The notes under the pieces are model-generated. The model was given only the letters and a program-made list of their open reading frames with translations, was not told the DNA's origin and did not search any database. Below, piece by piece: positions 1-9,761 of a stretch of 64,000 nucleotides of DNA. Position numbers and translations under genes: made by a program. Position 1 is the stretch's first letter, and each line of letters opens with the position of its first letter. The stretch lies in NCBI RefSeq assembly GCF_002995745.1, contig NZ_PVXQ01000014.1, positions 1 to 64,000 on the forward strand, in the 5' to 3' direction. This DNA comes from Clostridium vincentii. Lineage in GTDB: Bacteria; Bacillota; Clostridia; Clostridiales; Clostridiaceae.

Positions 1-2
1 TA

Positions 3-41
3 TGTGGATTAAAAGGATTTGGAGATATTAGTTACAATTAA
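3..41 (+). CDS. possible C-terminal tail of an upstream gene (partial)
   Basis: An open frame entering from the window edge ends at TAA 39-41 after twelve codons (CGLKGFGDISYN). In clostridia the gene before this position is often recJ or a sec gene, but twelve residues are too few to assign it. The stretch 42-204 holds no other gene and probably carries the promoter of the next gene. TTGTTA at 129-134 and TATAGT at 151-156 are a weak candidate pair. Confidence 0.25.
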   Translation, partial: CGLKGFGDISYN

Positions 42-204
42 GAGTAAAAATGCTTAAGGGAAGTTATAAATATATACTGTAAAATAATGGATAATAAAAT
101 AGTTGCCCACTTTTACTTGACTCAATCTTTGTTATAAAAGGGTTTGCTATTATAGTAAATATAAATTATAATATAGTTGTTTTCTTATTTATGGAGGATT
201 ATGC

Positions 205-1062
205 ATGCGCAAATTTTGGGAGAGTATTTATTGTCCAAATTACATAACTGGATATAATCCCTTTTTACTTAGATATATGAATGAAGCTATTGAAAAGCTA
301 GTCTACGCAATAAACAATAGAAAGAAAATTGTTATTTATGGAAGCTCCACAGTTGATGGAATATGTTCTGTTGCATCATTAAGCTTGATATTAAGGTATT
401 TAAATGCAGATGTTGAATATCTTATACATGAAGGGGGAGAAAATCGTAAATCAGTAAATAATACAGATATAAAGGAAACCATCGATTTTCTTGGAGCGGA
501 TTTGCTAATAACGTTAGGTGTAGATTTAAAATCGCAAGATGAAGTAAAGCTTTGCGAGGAGTTAAACGTAGATTTAATTGTTTTAGAAAATAAAAGGACA
601 GTTAGAGAAAGAAATTATATTTATATAAATCCGAGGCAAAAGGGGTGCAAGTACAAGTATAAGAACTTGTCATTAAGTGCGTTAACTTTTAAATTAATGC
701 AGGCTATTGCAATATATTATAATGTAAAGAATATTAATAAATATGTTGATTTAATATTAATTGGTGGACGGTGGGCAAAAGTAACTCTAAGGGGCGAAAA
801 TGGAGTTATACTTAAAGCTGGAAAGAAGTTTTTAGTTAATACAAATAATAATGGATTAAAGGCAATAATGAAATTAGACGAGATAGTAGAATTAAATGAT
901 GATGATATTATAGATATCATAGACCTTATTACACCAACGGTAAGCACGGTGGGTGTTGTTAATAACGCGCGTATAGCACTTGAATTGTTAACTACTGGAG
1001 ACAAAGATAGAGCTAAACAAATAGCGAAATATTTACATAAATTTAAAAAACCTAAAAGTTAG
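205..1062 (+). CDS. RecJ-like (DHH superfamily) protein with degenerate catalytic motifs
   Basis: The 285-residue product resembles the N-terminal half of RecJ-type DHH phosphoesterases. It has the lead-in [14 protein letters not shown], then a strand followed by [15 protein letters not shown] where active RecJ has GDYDVDG. The second motif region ([14 protein letters not shown]) lacks the TDHH residues. Both metal-binding signatures are therefore lost, and a nuclease activity is unlikely; a structural or regulatory role is inferred. RBS GGAGG lies at 193-197, well placed for the ATG. The gene is upstream of apt with only 34 nt between them, so they are probably cotranscribed. RecJ is normally about 560 residues or more, so this is either a shortened paralogue or a separate family. 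Confidence 0.6.
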   Translation: MRKFWESIYCPNYITGYNPFLLRYMNEAIEKLVYAINNRKKIVIYGSSTVDGICSVASLSLILRYLNADVEYLIHEGGENRKSVNNTDIKETIDFLGADLLITLGVDLKSQDEVKLCEELNVDLIVLENKRTVRERNYIYINPRQKGCKYKYKNLSLSALTFKLMQAIAIYYNVKNINKYVDLILIGGRWAKVTLRGENGVILKAGKKFLVNTNNNGLKAIMKLDEIVELNDDDIIDIIDLITPTVSTVGVVNNARIALELLTTGDKDRAKQIAKYLHKFKKPKS

Positions 1063-1096
1063 TTGCAGAGTAATATATTTATGTTGGAGGGGTATT

Positions 1097-1615
1097 ATGG
1101 ATTTAAAGAATAAAATCAAAGTGGTTGAAAACTTTCCTAAAGAAGGGATTAGTTTTAAAGACATAACAACATTAATAGGGGATGGGGAAGCTTTAAAATT
1201 TACTATTGATACAATAGTAGAATACTTAAGGGATAAAAAAATTGATTTAATAGTAGGACCTGAAGCTAGAGGATTTATTTTTGGTGTTCCAGTTGCTTAC
1301 GCTTTGGGAATAGGATTTGTACCTATAAGAAAAAAAGGAAAACTTCCTAGAGAGATAGTTGGAGTAGAATATGGATTAGAATATGGTACAGATACTTTAG
1401 AGATTCATAAAGATGCTATAAAAAAAGGACAAAGAGTCGCAGTAGTTGATGATTTACTAGCTACAGGTGGAACTATAAATGCTGTTGCTCAGCTTATAGA
1501 AAGTGTAGGCGGAGAAGTTGCTTCTATGGATTTTGTAATTGAACTTACAGGATTAAATGGTAGAGAAAATTTAGAAAGATTTGATGTTTTATCTCTTGTT
1601 AAATATGAATTTTAA
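1097..1615 (+). CDS. apt: adenine phosphoribosyltransferase
   Basis: This enzyme converts adenine and PRPP to AMP in cytosolic purine salvage. Its 172 residues match the family's usual length. The PRPP-binding loop is [11 protein letters not shown] at residues 116-126, and the ARGFIFG segment near residue 57 is typical of Apt. A GGAGG box lies about 8 nt before the ATG. In clostridia apt commonly sits directly before relA, as here, linking purine salvage with stringent response genes. A strong terminator follows at 1624-1655, so relA is mainly read from its own promoter. Confidence 0.95.
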   Translation: MDLKNKIKVVENFPKEGISFKDITTLIGDGEALKFTIDTIVEYLRDKKIDLIVGPEARGFIFGVPVAYALGIGFVPIRKKGKLPREIVGVEYGLEYGTDTLEIHKDAIKKGQRVAVVDDLLATGGTINAVAQLIESVGGEVASMDFVIELTGLNGRENLERFDVLSLVKYEF

Positions 1616-1623
1616 TTTGTGGA

Positions 1624-1655
1624 AAGGCTACTTATTATAGTAGCCTTCTTTTTTT
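1624..1655 (+). terminator. rho-independent terminator after apt
   Basis: AAGGCTAC (1624-1631) pairs perfectly with GTAGCCTT (1640-1647), and a T-rich run follows immediately. Confidence 0.85.
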
Positions 1656-1687
1656 GCATTTTAGATAGTATCTACAGGGGGTAAATG

Positions 1688-1716
1688 TTGAAAAAGTTCA
1701 TATAATAATATATAAT
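1688..1716 (+). promoter_or_regulatory. sigma-A type promoter of relA
   Basis: TTGAAA (1688-1693) and a perfect TATAAT (1711-1716) are separated by exactly 17 nt. Transcription would begin near 1723, giving a 65-nt leader before relA that contains the hairpin at 1729-1748. Confidence 0.75.
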
Positions 1717-1728
1717 AAACTATATGTC

Positions 1729-1748
1729 GGCTGGTTGATTAACCAGCC
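1729..1748 (+). promoter_or_regulatory. stem-loop in the relA leader (possible attenuator)
   Basis: GGCTGGTT (1729-1736), loop GATT, and AACCAGCC (1741-1748) form a perfect 8-bp stem that begins a few bases after the predicted start site. A T-rich stretch (TTTGATTTT) follows. It could act as a weak terminator, a transcript-stabilising 5' hairpin or an attenuator; the sequence does not decide between these. Confidence 0.5.
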
Positions 1749-1787
1749 TTTGATTTTATAAATATATATTTAGGAGAGATTTTCTTT

Positions 1788-3980
1788 ATGATTGATACCT
1801 TGCTTAAAAAAATTGAAGATAACTGCATAAATGTTGATATAGATATGGTGAAGAAGGCCTATTACTTTGCGGATGATGCTCATAAGTCTCAAAGACGCGA
1901 ATCTGGAGAGCCGTATATAATTCATCCTGTGGATGTAGCAGAAATATTAGCTGAACTTGGTATGGATACAAGCAGTATTGTAGCTGGATTACTTCATGAC
2001 GTTCTAGAGGATACTAACTGTAGCTTCAAGGAAATGGCTGAAATTTTCAATGCTGAAATAGCTGCTTTAGTAGATGGCGTTACTAAACTTGGTCAAATCG
2101 AGTATAAGACTAAGGAAGAACAACAATCAGATAATGTAAGAAAAATGTTGCTTGCTATGGCTAAGGACATAAGAGTAATAATAATTAAACTTGCAGACAG
2201 ATTACATAATATGAGAACTTTAAAATTTATGCCAAAGGAAAAGCAAAAGTTAAAAGCTAAAGAAACCCTTGATATTTATGCTCCTCTTGCTCATAGACTT
2301 GGTATGTCCAAAATTAAATGGGAACTTGAGGATTTAGCTTTTAGATATTTGCATGAGGAAGAATATTACGAATTAGTTCGTGATATAGCAGAGAAAAGAG
2401 GAGAGAGAGAGGCTTATACTACGAAAATTATTGGAGAAATACAAAATAATCTGGATGATTCAGGCATAGATTCAGATATAGATGGAAGACCAAAACATTT
2501 TTATAGCATTTATAGGAAAATGGTAAGCAAAAGTAAGAGCTTAGAACAAATATTCGATTTAACAGCTATAAGAGTTCTGGTAAATTCAGTTAAGGATTGC
2601 TATGGAGTCCTTGGGATTATTCATACAATATACAAACCTATTCCAGGACGGTTTAAGGACTATATTGCTATGCCTAAGCCTAATATGTATCAGTCGCTTC
2701 ATACAACTGTTATAGGCTCTGAAGGCAAAACCTTTGAAATTCAGATAAGGACCTTTGATATGCATAAAACTGCTGAATATGGTATAGCAGCTCATTGGAA
2801 ATATAAAGAAGGTGACGAGTCAACTGATGATAATAAGGAAAAGACGTTTGAACAAAAGCTTGTCTGGCTTAGAGATATGTTGGAGTGGCAAAAGGAAACA
2901 TCTGATGCAGAGGAATTCATGGAAGGGTTTAAAATAGACCTTTTTTCTGATGAAATATTTGTTTTCACTCCAAAAGGAATTGTAATAAATTTATCAAATG
3001 GAGCTACCCCTATAGATTTCGCTTATAGAATTCATACTGATGTAGGTAATAGATGTGCAGGAGCTAAAGCCAATGGTAAAATTGTGCCATTAGATTATAA
3101 GCTTAAAACTGGAGATATTGTTGAAATAATGACATCTGCGGCGATTAAAGGACCAAGTATGAATTGGCTTAGTATTGCAACAAGTAATCAAGCGAAGAGT
3201 AAAATAAGAGCTTGGTTTAAAAAAGCTAAAAAAGAAGAAAATGTTAATAGAGGTAAAGAATTATTAGAAAAAGAATTAAAGAAGCAGTCTGTTCTTTGGT
3301 CCGAAATTGCTAAAGGCGATGCTTATGAAAAAATACAAAAGAGATATAATATACATAATGTAGAGGATATTTATGCCAGCATAGGGCTTGGTTTAGTGTC
3401 TGCATCAGGAATTGTTGTAAGACTTAAAGAAGAAAATGTAATAGAAAAAGAAAAAAACTCTCCTGAGGCTGAAAATAAATTAATCGAAGAACAAATTGCA
3501 AAAAGTGAAAGAGTCAATACAGATACTAGTAAATATGGAATTACTGTTAAGGGTGAAAGTAATTTAATGGTCAGATTTGCAAAATGTTGTAATCCAGTTC
3601 CTGGAGATGGAATAATGGGTTATATAACTAGAGGAAGAGGAGTTTCAGTCCATAGGATAGATTGTAGTAACTTGAAATCACTTGTTGAATATGAGGGAGA
3701 TAAGGTTGTAGAAGTTTCTTGGGGAACTGCTAAGGGAGCATCCTATATTGCAGAAATTAGAGTTAAGGCTGAGGACAGAAAAGGAATACTTTTAGATATA
3801 ACTAGGGTAATTACAGATGCTAACCTTTATCTAAACTCACTAAATGCAAATTCATCAAAGGGTAATGAAGCTATTATTTCTATAAAAGTTAAAATAGATT
3901 CAGTAGAACAACTTAAGGAGTTAATGAAAAAGATAAAGAAACTTGATGGAGCTATGGACGTATATAGAATGAATAGCTAA
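1788..3980 (+). CDS. relA: bifunctional (p)ppGpp synthetase/hydrolase, RelA/SpoT (Rel) family
   Basis: This enzyme makes and degrades the stringent-response alarmones ppGpp and pppGpp. Its 730 residues match the family norm. The N-terminal HD hydrolase has H46 and the pair H70-D71 (LLHDVLEDT), so hydrolase activity is probably retained. The synthetase core follows with GRPKHFYSIYRKM, then a TGS domain around residues 390-450 and a C-terminal ACT domain. A conserved KCCNPVPGD segment lies between the TGS and ACT domains. The ATG has an AGGAGAG box about 9 nt upstream. The gene has its own promoter and leader hairpin and leads into the MBL-hemZ-hisS-aspS run. Confidence 0.95.
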   Translation: MIDTLLKKIEDNCINVDIDMVKKAYYFADDAHKSQRRESGEPYIIHPVDVAEILAELGMDTSSIVAGLLHDVLEDTNCSFKEMAEIFNAEIAALVDGVTKLGQIEYKTKEEQQSDNVRKMLLAMAKDIRVIIIKLADRLHNMRTLKFMPKEKQKLKAKETLDIYAPLAHRLGMSKIKWELEDLAFRYLHEEEYYELVRDIAEKRGEREAYTTKIIGEIQNNLDDSGIDSDIDGRPKHFYSIYRKMVSKSKSLEQIFDLTAIRVLVNSVKDCYGVLGIIHTIYKPIPGRFKDYIAMPKPNMYQSLHTTVIGSEGKTFEIQIRTFDMHKTAEYGIAAHWKYKEGDESTDDNKEKTFEQKLVWLRDMLEWQKETSDAEEFMEGFKIDLFSDEIFVFTPKGIVINLSNGATPIDFAYRIHTDVGNRCAGAKANGKIVPLDYKLKTGDIVEIMTSAAIKGPSMNWLSIATSNQAKSKIRAWFKKAKKEENVNRGKELLEKELKKQSVLWSEIAKGDAYEKIQKRYNIHNVEDIYASIGLGLVSASGIVVRLKEENVIEKEKNSPEAENKLIEEQIAKSERVNTDTSKYGITVKGESNLMVRFAKCCNPVPGDGIMGYITRGRGVSVHRIDCSNLKSLVEYEGDKVVEVSWGTAKGASYIAEIRVKAEDRKGILLDITRVITDANLYLNSLNANSSKGNEAIISIKVKIDSVEQLKELMKKIKKLDGAMDVYRMNS

Positions 3981-4006
3981 ATAGATTTTAATAAGGGGGT
4001 CTTTTT

Positions 4007-4606
4007 ATGATAATAAAAGCTGTTATGGCAGGAATGTATGACGCAAACTGCTATATTATAATGGATAAAGAAAACAAAGAAGCTGTTGTCTTAGATCCAG
4101 GTGGAGACGGTCCAAAGCTTGAAAAGATAATAGATGATATGGGTGCTAAAGTTAAATATATATTACTTACCCATGGGCATTTTGACCATGTAGGAGCAGT
4201 AGAGTACTTAGCTGATAAATATAAGGTTCCTTTTTACATTAATAAAATTGATGAGGAATTAATGGAAAAGGATGATTCTGTTTATGGATCTATTAGAAAG
4301 GCAGATGGATATCTTCAAGAAGGAGATTTATTAGCTTTTGGAAATAAAACTATAAAAGTATTCTATACACCAGGTCATACAAAAGGCGGAGTATGCTTTT
4401 TAATAGATGATAAGTGCTTTACAGGTGACACCTTATTCCAAGGATCAATTGGAAGAACAGATTTTCTAGGTGGAGATTTTAAAGAAATAATAAACAGTAT
4501 TAAGACTAAGCTATTACCTCTTGGTGACAATGTACAGGTTTATCCAGGACATGGACCAAGTTCTACAATAGCGTTTGAGAAGGAGAATAATCCCTTTTTA
4601 GAATAG
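4007..4606 (+). CDS. metallo-beta-lactamase fold hydrolase (glyoxalase II-like)
   Basis: The 199-residue product has the MBL metal motif THGHFDHVGA near residue 55, a second histidine in YTPGHTKGG, the aspartate in FTGDTLF, and the last histidine in YPGHGPSS. All ligands for a binuclear zinc site are present. The family includes hydroxyacylglutathione hydrolases, but clostridia generally lack glutathione, so the natural substrate is unknown. It lies 26 nt after relA and 8 nt before hemZ, the standard clostridial arrangement, and is probably in the same transcript. Confidence 0.85.
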   Translation: MIIKAVMAGMYDANCYIIMDKENKEAVVLDPGGDGPKLEKIIDDMGAKVKYILLTHGHFDHVGAVEYLADKYKVPFYINKIDEELMEKDDSVYGSIRKADGYLQEGDLLAFGNKTIKVFYTPGHTKGGVCFLIDDKCFTGDTLFQGSIGRTDFLGGDFKEIINSIKTKLLPLGDNVQVYPGHGPSSTIAFEKENNPFLE

Positions 4607-4614
4607 GAGAAAAA

Positions 4615-6045
4615 ATGGAAGTAAATATAAGGTTAAATGACTTTAAATATAGATACGACGTATATCATATCTTTAATATATATTTCCCTTTACAAGAAAT
4701 TAAATTTTCAGAGGTAGAGGGAGATTATCATGTAGAGATATTTTCAGATAAGGCTGTTTTTGACTATAAAGATTGTCACAGAGAAGATGAAAAAGCAGAG
4801 GATGAGAAGATAAAAGAGACAGTGAAAAAGGTGATATTTAAAGCTCTTAAAGAACTTACTGGGCAAAATTATCCTTGGGGAACATTAATAGGAATACGAC
4901 CGTCTAAAATTGCCTTAAAGTTATTAAGAGAAGGTAAATCAAAGGATGAGGTTAAAGAAGTTTTCTATGAAAAACATTTTACTTCCCCAGAAAAAGCACA
5001 GCTTTGCATAGATGTTGCAGAATTTGAGGATAAACTTGTAAATAAGGATGAAAAAACTATCGGAATATATATTGGTATGGCATTTTGTCCTACCAGATGC
5101 CTTTATTGCTCCTTTGCATCTAATCCTATAGCTGGGAATAAAAAGATTGTGCAGGAGTACCTGGAAAAACTGAATTATGAAATAGATGAAATTAGAAAGT
5201 ATATTGATGATAAAAAGCTTAAAATTGAAACTGTATATTTTGGAGGGGGAACCCCGACCTCAATAAATGATGTGGAATTTGAAAAGCTTATGAATAAGAT
5301 TTATAAATCATTTGTAGTGAATAGGGATCTTAAGGAATTTACTGTAGAGTCTGGTAGGCCAGATTCTATAACAGTAAAAAAGCTAGAGTCTATGAAAAAA
5401 TATGATGTAACTAGAATTAGCATTAATCCTCAAACTATGAATGATGATACATTGAAACGTATAGGTAGAAATCATAGTTCACAGGATATAATAGAAAAAT
5501 TCAAGATAGCTAGAGAATTGGGCTTTGATGATATTAATATGGATATGATAATAGGGCTTCCTGGAGAAGGCATAGAGGAATCTAAACATACTACTGAAGA
5601 GATTAAGAAACTTTGTCCTGATAGCTTAACTGTTCATGGATTATCTGTAAAGAGAGGTTCTATAATGCATGAAAACTTTCTTTTAAAGAAGGGCTTAGGA
5701 TTAAAGAATCAAGATGAAATCATGGAAATGTATGAAGAAAGCAAGAAACTTTCAAAGGAGTTAGGATTAACACCGTATTATATGTACAGACAAAAAAACA
5801 TGGTGGGAGATATGGAAAATATAGGTTTTACTAAAAAGGGGAAAGAATGTCTTTATAATATTCAAATGATAGAAGATAAGCAGACCATTATTGCAATTGG
5901 GGCAGATGCTATTACAAAGGTTGTATTCTTAGAAGAGAATAGAATAGAACGTTTTGGAAATGTTAAAGATGTTAGAGAATATATAAAAAGAATTGAAGAG
6001 ATGGTAGTGGGTAAGAAAAAATTACTTGATACCTTATATAAATAA
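4615..6045 (+). CDS. hemZ: HemZ-type oxygen-independent coproporphyrinogen dehydrogenase (radical SAM)
   Basis: This is a radical SAM protein of 476 residues. The 4Fe-4S ligands are C158, C162 and C165 (CPTRCLYC), and the SAM-binding FGGGTPT follows. About 150 residues precede the radical SAM domain, which is the layout of HemZ rather than of HemN or HemW. The expected reaction is decarboxylation of coproporphyrinogen III to protoporphyrinogen IX; for HemZ proteins this is mostly by homology. It lies 8 nt after the MBL gene and 11 nt before hisS. Confidence 0.8.
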   Translation: MEVNIRLNDFKYRYDVYHIFNIYFPLQEIKFSEVEGDYHVEIFSDKAVFDYKDCHREDEKAEDEKIKETVKKVIFKALKELTGQNYPWGTLIGIRPSKIALKLLREGKSKDEVKEVFYEKHFTSPEKAQLCIDVAEFEDKLVNKDEKTIGIYIGMAFCPTRCLYCSFASNPIAGNKKIVQEYLEKLNYEIDEIRKYIDDKKLKIETVYFGGGTPTSINDVEFEKLMNKIYKSFVVNRDLKEFTVESGRPDSITVKKLESMKKYDVTRISINPQTMNDDTLKRIGRNHSSQDIIEKFKIARELGFDDINMDMIIGLPGEGIEESKHTTEEIKKLCPDSLTVHGLSVKRGSIMHENFLLKKGLGLKNQDEIMEMYEESKKLSKELGLTPYYMYRQKNMVGDMENIGFTKKGKECLYNIQMIEDKQTIIAIGADAITKVVFLEENRIERFGNVKDVREYIKRIEEMVVGKKKLLDTLYK

Positions 6046-6056
6046 GGAGGTTTAAG

Positions 6057-7307
6057 ATGGAAGAAATAAAAAGACCTAAGGGCACTAAGGACATGTTACC
6101 TCAAGATGATTATAAGTGGAACTATGTTGAAAATACATTTAAAGCTGTTGCAAATACTTATGCTATGAGAGAAATGAGGACTCCAATTTTTGAATATACA
6201 GAATTATTTTTAAGGGGAGTTGGAGACACAACAGATATAGTACAAAAGGAAATGTATACTTTTAATGACAAAGGAAATAGAAGTCTTACATTAAAGCCAG
6301 AGGGGACAGCTCCAGCTGTTAGAGCATTTATAGAGAATAGATTATTTAGTGAAGCTCAACCTACAAAGCTTTTTTATGTAACACCATGTTTTAGATATGA
6401 AAATGTTCAAAAGGGAAGACTTAGACAATTTCACCAATGTGGAATCGAGATGTTCGGATCAAAGGAACCTTCAATAGATGGTGAGGTTATTGCTTTTGCC
6501 ATGGAAGTTTTAAAGAAATTAGGACTTAAGAGCTTAAGTCTAAATATAAATAATTTAGGGTGCCCAAATTGTAGACCTAACTATAATGAGGCCCTTAAAA
6601 AGTTTTTACAAGAAAACTATGATAATCTTTGTCCAACATGCAAGGAGAGATTTGAAAAGAATCCTATGAGAATTCTTGATTGTAAGGAAAGAAAGTGCAA
6701 AGAAATAACAAAGAATGCTCCACAAATTATTGATTATGTTTGTGAAGAATGTGAAACTCATTTCGAAAAAGTTAAAGAATACTTAGATATACTAGAAATT
6801 CCTTATGCAATAGATCCAGGTATTGTTCGTGGATTAGATTATTACACTAAAACTATATTTGAAATATTAAATGATGACTTCACTGTTTGCGGTGGAGGAA
6901 GATATGATAAGATGATTGAAGAACTTGGTGGCCCTAATATGCCAGCTATAGGATTTGGTATGGGAATAGAAAGAATGATAATGACCCTTGAGAACGAAGG
7001 TTTTGAAATACCAAAGGAGGCTGAAATTGCTCTTTACATTGGTTCCATGGGAGATGCGGCTTATAAAGCATCTTTCAAATTTGCAAATGAGTTGAGAAGC
7101 AAAGGAACTAAGGTAGAAATAAATCATATGGGAAGAAGCCTTAAGGCGGAAATGAAGTATGCTAACAAGATAGGTGCAAGATTTACTACTATTTTAGGCG
7201 ATGATGAACTTGAAAATAAGCAGATTAAACTTAAGCGAATGAGGGATGGAGAGATATTTTCAGGATCTCTTTTAGATATAGAAAAGATAATTGAAATAGT
7301 TAAATAA
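6057..7307 (+). CDS. hisS: histidyl-tRNA synthetase
   Basis: This class II aminoacyl-tRNA synthetase of 416 residues charges tRNA-His. Motif 2 is [17 protein letters not shown], the histidine-specific loop is RGLDYYTKT, and motif 3 is [11 protein letters not shown], followed by a C-terminal anticodon-binding domain. An insertion contains several Cys pairs (CPNC, CPTC and later CKERKC), common in Firmicute HisRS. AAGGAGG lies just before the ATG. No T-box leader is visible, because the gene sits inside the operon 11 nt after hemZ. Confidence 0.95.
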   Translation: MEEIKRPKGTKDMLPQDDYKWNYVENTFKAVANTYAMREMRTPIFEYTELFLRGVGDTTDIVQKEMYTFNDKGNRSLTLKPEGTAPAVRAFIENRLFSEAQPTKLFYVTPCFRYENVQKGRLRQFHQCGIEMFGSKEPSIDGEVIAFAMEVLKKLGLKSLSLNINNLGCPNCRPNYNEALKKFLQENYDNLCPTCKERFEKNPMRILDCKERKCKEITKNAPQIIDYVCEECETHFEKVKEYLDILEIPYAIDPGIVRGLDYYTKTIFEILNDDFTVCGGGRYDKMIEELGGPNMPAIGFGMGIERMIMTLENEGFEIPKEAEIALYIGSMGDAAYKASFKFANELRSKGTKVEINHMGRSLKAEMKYANKIGARFTTILGDDELENKQIKLKRMRDGEIFSGSLLDIEKIIEIVK

Positions 7308-7324
7308 GAAGGAGTGACATTACA

Positions 7325-9112
7325 ATGGGAGAAGCCTTAGGTGGACTAAAGAGAAGTATGTACTGTGGGGAGCCAAGAGAGAGTGATATTGGTAAAAAAA
7401 TCACCCTTATGGGATGGGTTCAAAGAAATAGGAAATTAGGTGGGCTTGATTTTATCGATTTAAGAGATAGAGAAGGAATAATGCAATTAGTTTTTGGTGA
7501 AGAGATAAATAAAGATGCTTTTGAAAAAGCTAATACTGTTAAGCCAGAATACTGCATAGCTGTAACTGGTGAAGTTGTAAAACGTGAAGCCACAAATGAT
7601 AAAATGCCTACTGGTATGGTAGAGTTAAAGTGTGACATGATAAAAATTCTTTCAGAATCACAAACGCCTCCAATATACATAAAAGAAGGATTGGATGCTT
7701 CAGAACAAGTAAGATTGAAAAATAGATATCTTGATTTAAGAAGACCAGATATGCAAAAAATATTTATTTTAAGAAATAAAGTTACTAAGGTAGCAAGAGA
7801 TTTCTTAGATAATAATGGATTTTTAGATATTGAGACACCAATACTTACAAAATCAACTCCAGAAGGTGCAAGAGATTATTTAGTTCCTTCAAGAAACTAT
7901 CCAGGAATGTTTTATGCACTGCCTCAATCACCACAAATATTTAAGCAATTATTAATGATATCAGGTTTTGATAAATACTATCAAATTGCTAAATGTTTTA
8001 GAGATGAAGATTTAAGAGCAAATAGACAACCTGAGTTTACTCAAATCGACTTAGAAATGAGTTTTGTTGAAGAAGAGGATGTTATTGAGGTAAATGAAAG
8101 ATTAATATCTACTATATTCAGAGAAGTACTTGGACATGAAGTAAAGCTTCCAATAGCTAGAATGACTTTCAAAGATGCTATGGAGAAATATGGCTCAGAT
8201 AAACCTGATATAAGGTTTGGTATGGAAATTACTGATTTAAGTGAAGAAGTAAAAGATATAGACTTTGTAGTATTTAAGGGAGCACTTGAAAATGGAGGCT
8301 CAGTTAGAGCTCTTTGCTTAAAGGGTGGAGCTTCTATGGGAAGAAAAGATATAGATAGATTAGGTGAGTTTGTTAAAACTTATAAAGCTAAGGGATTAGC
8401 TTATATTCAACTTAAAGAAGAGGGAATAAAATCACCAATAGCTAAATTTTTAAGTGAAGATGATATGACTAGTATCATATCTAAAATGAGCGCTGAAACT
8501 GGTGACTTAATACTTATTGTTGCAGATAAGAATTCAGTTGTATTCCAAAGCTTAGGTGCTTTGAGAATGGACCTTGCCAAGAAGTTTGAATTAATAAAGG
8601 ATAAAAGTGAATTTAATTTCTGCTGGATTACTGAATTCCCATTATTTGAATACAGTGAAGAAGAAGAGAGATATACAGCATGTCATCATCCGTTCACAGC
8701 ACCAATGGATGAAGATTTAGATATGATAGAAACAGATCCAGGTAAAGTTAGATCTAAAGCTTATGATTTAGTTTTAAATGGAGAAGAATTAGGTGGAGGA
8801 TCTATTAGAATTCATGATATGGAATTACAGCAAAGAATGTTTAAAGCTCTTGGTTTTACAGAAGAAGAGGCTTGGGCAAGATTTGGATTCTTACTAGAAG
8901 CATTTAAGTTCGGGCCACCACCTCATGGCGGATTAGCCTTTGGACTAGATAGAATTATTATGTTTATAGCCGGAACTGATAATATTAGGGATGTTATTGC
9001 CTTCCCTAAAAATCAAAATGCTTATTGCTATTTAAGTGAAGCTCCAAATATTGCTGATGAAAAGCAGCTTGAAGAACTTGGAATTAACATAAAGGTAAAA
9101 GAAGATAAATAA
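7325..9112 (+). CDS. aspS: aspartyl-tRNA synthetase
   Basis: This class II synthetase has 595 residues, normal for the bacterial type. It has an N-terminal OB-fold tRNA-binding domain (about residues 15-120), the catalytic core with FRDEDLRANRQPEFTQID, the bacterial GAD insertion, and motif 3 in GGLAFGLDRI. The ATG at 7325 has AAGGAG upstream and gives the usual MGEALGGLKR start; the internal ATG at 7358 lacks an RBS. The gene closes the operon and is followed by a bidirectional terminator. Confidence 0.95.
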   Translation: MGEALGGLKRSMYCGEPRESDIGKKITLMGWVQRNRKLGGLDFIDLRDREGIMQLVFGEEINKDAFEKANTVKPEYCIAVTGEVVKREATNDKMPTGMVELKCDMIKILSESQTPPIYIKEGLDASEQVRLKNRYLDLRRPDMQKIFILRNKVTKVARDFLDNNGFLDIETPILTKSTPEGARDYLVPSRNYPGMFYALPQSPQIFKQLLMISGFDKYYQIAKCFRDEDLRANRQPEFTQIDLEMSFVEEEDVIEVNERLISTIFREVLGHEVKLPIARMTFKDAMEKYGSDKPDIRFGMEITDLSEEVKDIDFVVFKGALENGGSVRALCLKGGASMGRKDIDRLGEFVKTYKAKGLAYIQLKEEGIKSPIAKFLSEDDMTSIISKMSAETGDLILIVADKNSVVFQSLGALRMDLAKKFELIKDKSEFNFCWITEFPLFEYSEEEERYTACHHPFTAPMDEDLDMIETDPGKVRSKAYDLVLNGEELGGGSIRIHDMELQQRMFKALGFTEEEAWARFGFLLEAFKFGPPPHGGLAFGLDRIIMFIAGTDNIRDVIAFPKNQNAYCYLSEAPNIADEKQLEELGINIKVKEDK

Positions 9113-9121
9113 GCCATAACA

Positions 9122-9160
9122 AAAAAGCTATTTCCCAAAATTATTGGGAAATAGCTTTTT
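9122..9160. terminator. bidirectional terminator between aspS and the HD gene
   Basis: A 15-bp perfect stem (9122-9136 with 9146-9160) has a 9-nt loop. A-rich and T-rich flanks make it a terminator on both strands, fitting the convergent genes. Confidence 0.9.
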
Positions 9161-9163
9161 GTT

Positions 9164-9739
9164 TTATTTAAAAGTAATTTTAAGAGATTTTCTAAATCTT
9201 TCTTCGAATAGAAGTTTTTTATTATTTAAGCTTTTCTCAAAGCTAAAAGAATAAGGGATATTTGTCTTAATAATAATATTATGTGAACCTGAGGTTATTT
9301 TATTTATTTTATAATTAGGATCTTTATAAAAGTCTAATACATCAGCTAATCTAAGTAATGAAATAATAATAAGCAATCTTGATGAAATGTCCTTGTTAAA
9401 AAAGTACAAGTCCCCATGCAGTTCTCGTCTATGGGAATATGCAATTATAGCGATAGGTTCCTGAAGACCCTTTAAAGTTTCCTTAAAGCTTAAATCATCC
9501 ATAATGATATCCATAGAACTTCTATTGTGAAGTCTTTTATCCTTTGATTTTCCTATATCATGTAAAAGGGCAGAAGAAATTAAAAGTTCTTTATCTATAT
9601 CATCTAGTTCTTTATTGTTAATTAAAGAATCAAAAAGTAGATTAGCAAAATAACTTACTCTGATTTCATGAGATAACACTTTTTCTTCAGAAAAATTTTT
9701 ACTTAAGGCTAAAACCTTAGAAGTATCTAGATAACTCAA
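9164..9739 (-). CDS. HD-domain phosphohydrolase-like protein
   Basis: The 191-residue product has an HD signature: H24, then H60-D61 in LLHDIGK, and H71 further on. HD proteins hydrolyse phosphate esters or nucleotides; the substrate here is unknown. The gene is read after the ppx/gppA-like gene on the same strand with a 22-nt gap, so the two are probably one operon. That neighbour also carries a C-terminal HD-like region, so a role in polyphosphate or (p)ppGpp turnover is plausible, but this is inferred from context only. Confidence 0.75.
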   Translation of the reverse strand: MSYLDTSKVLALSKNFSEEKVLSHEIRVSYFANLLFDSLINNKELDDIDKELLISSALLHDIGKSKDKRLHNRSSMDIIMDDLSFKETLKGLQEPIAIIAYSHRRELHGDLYFFNKDISSRLLIIISLLRLADVLDFYKDPNYKINKITSGSHNIIIKTNIPYSFSFEKSLNNKKLLFEERFRKSLKITFK

Positions 9740-9761
9740 TTAAATTTAAACCTCCATTAAT

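Noticed and set aside
6046-7324. T-box or other tRNA-sensing leader before hisS or aspS
   Set aside because: The gaps are 11 and 17 nt, too short for a T-box, so the genes are read within an operon.
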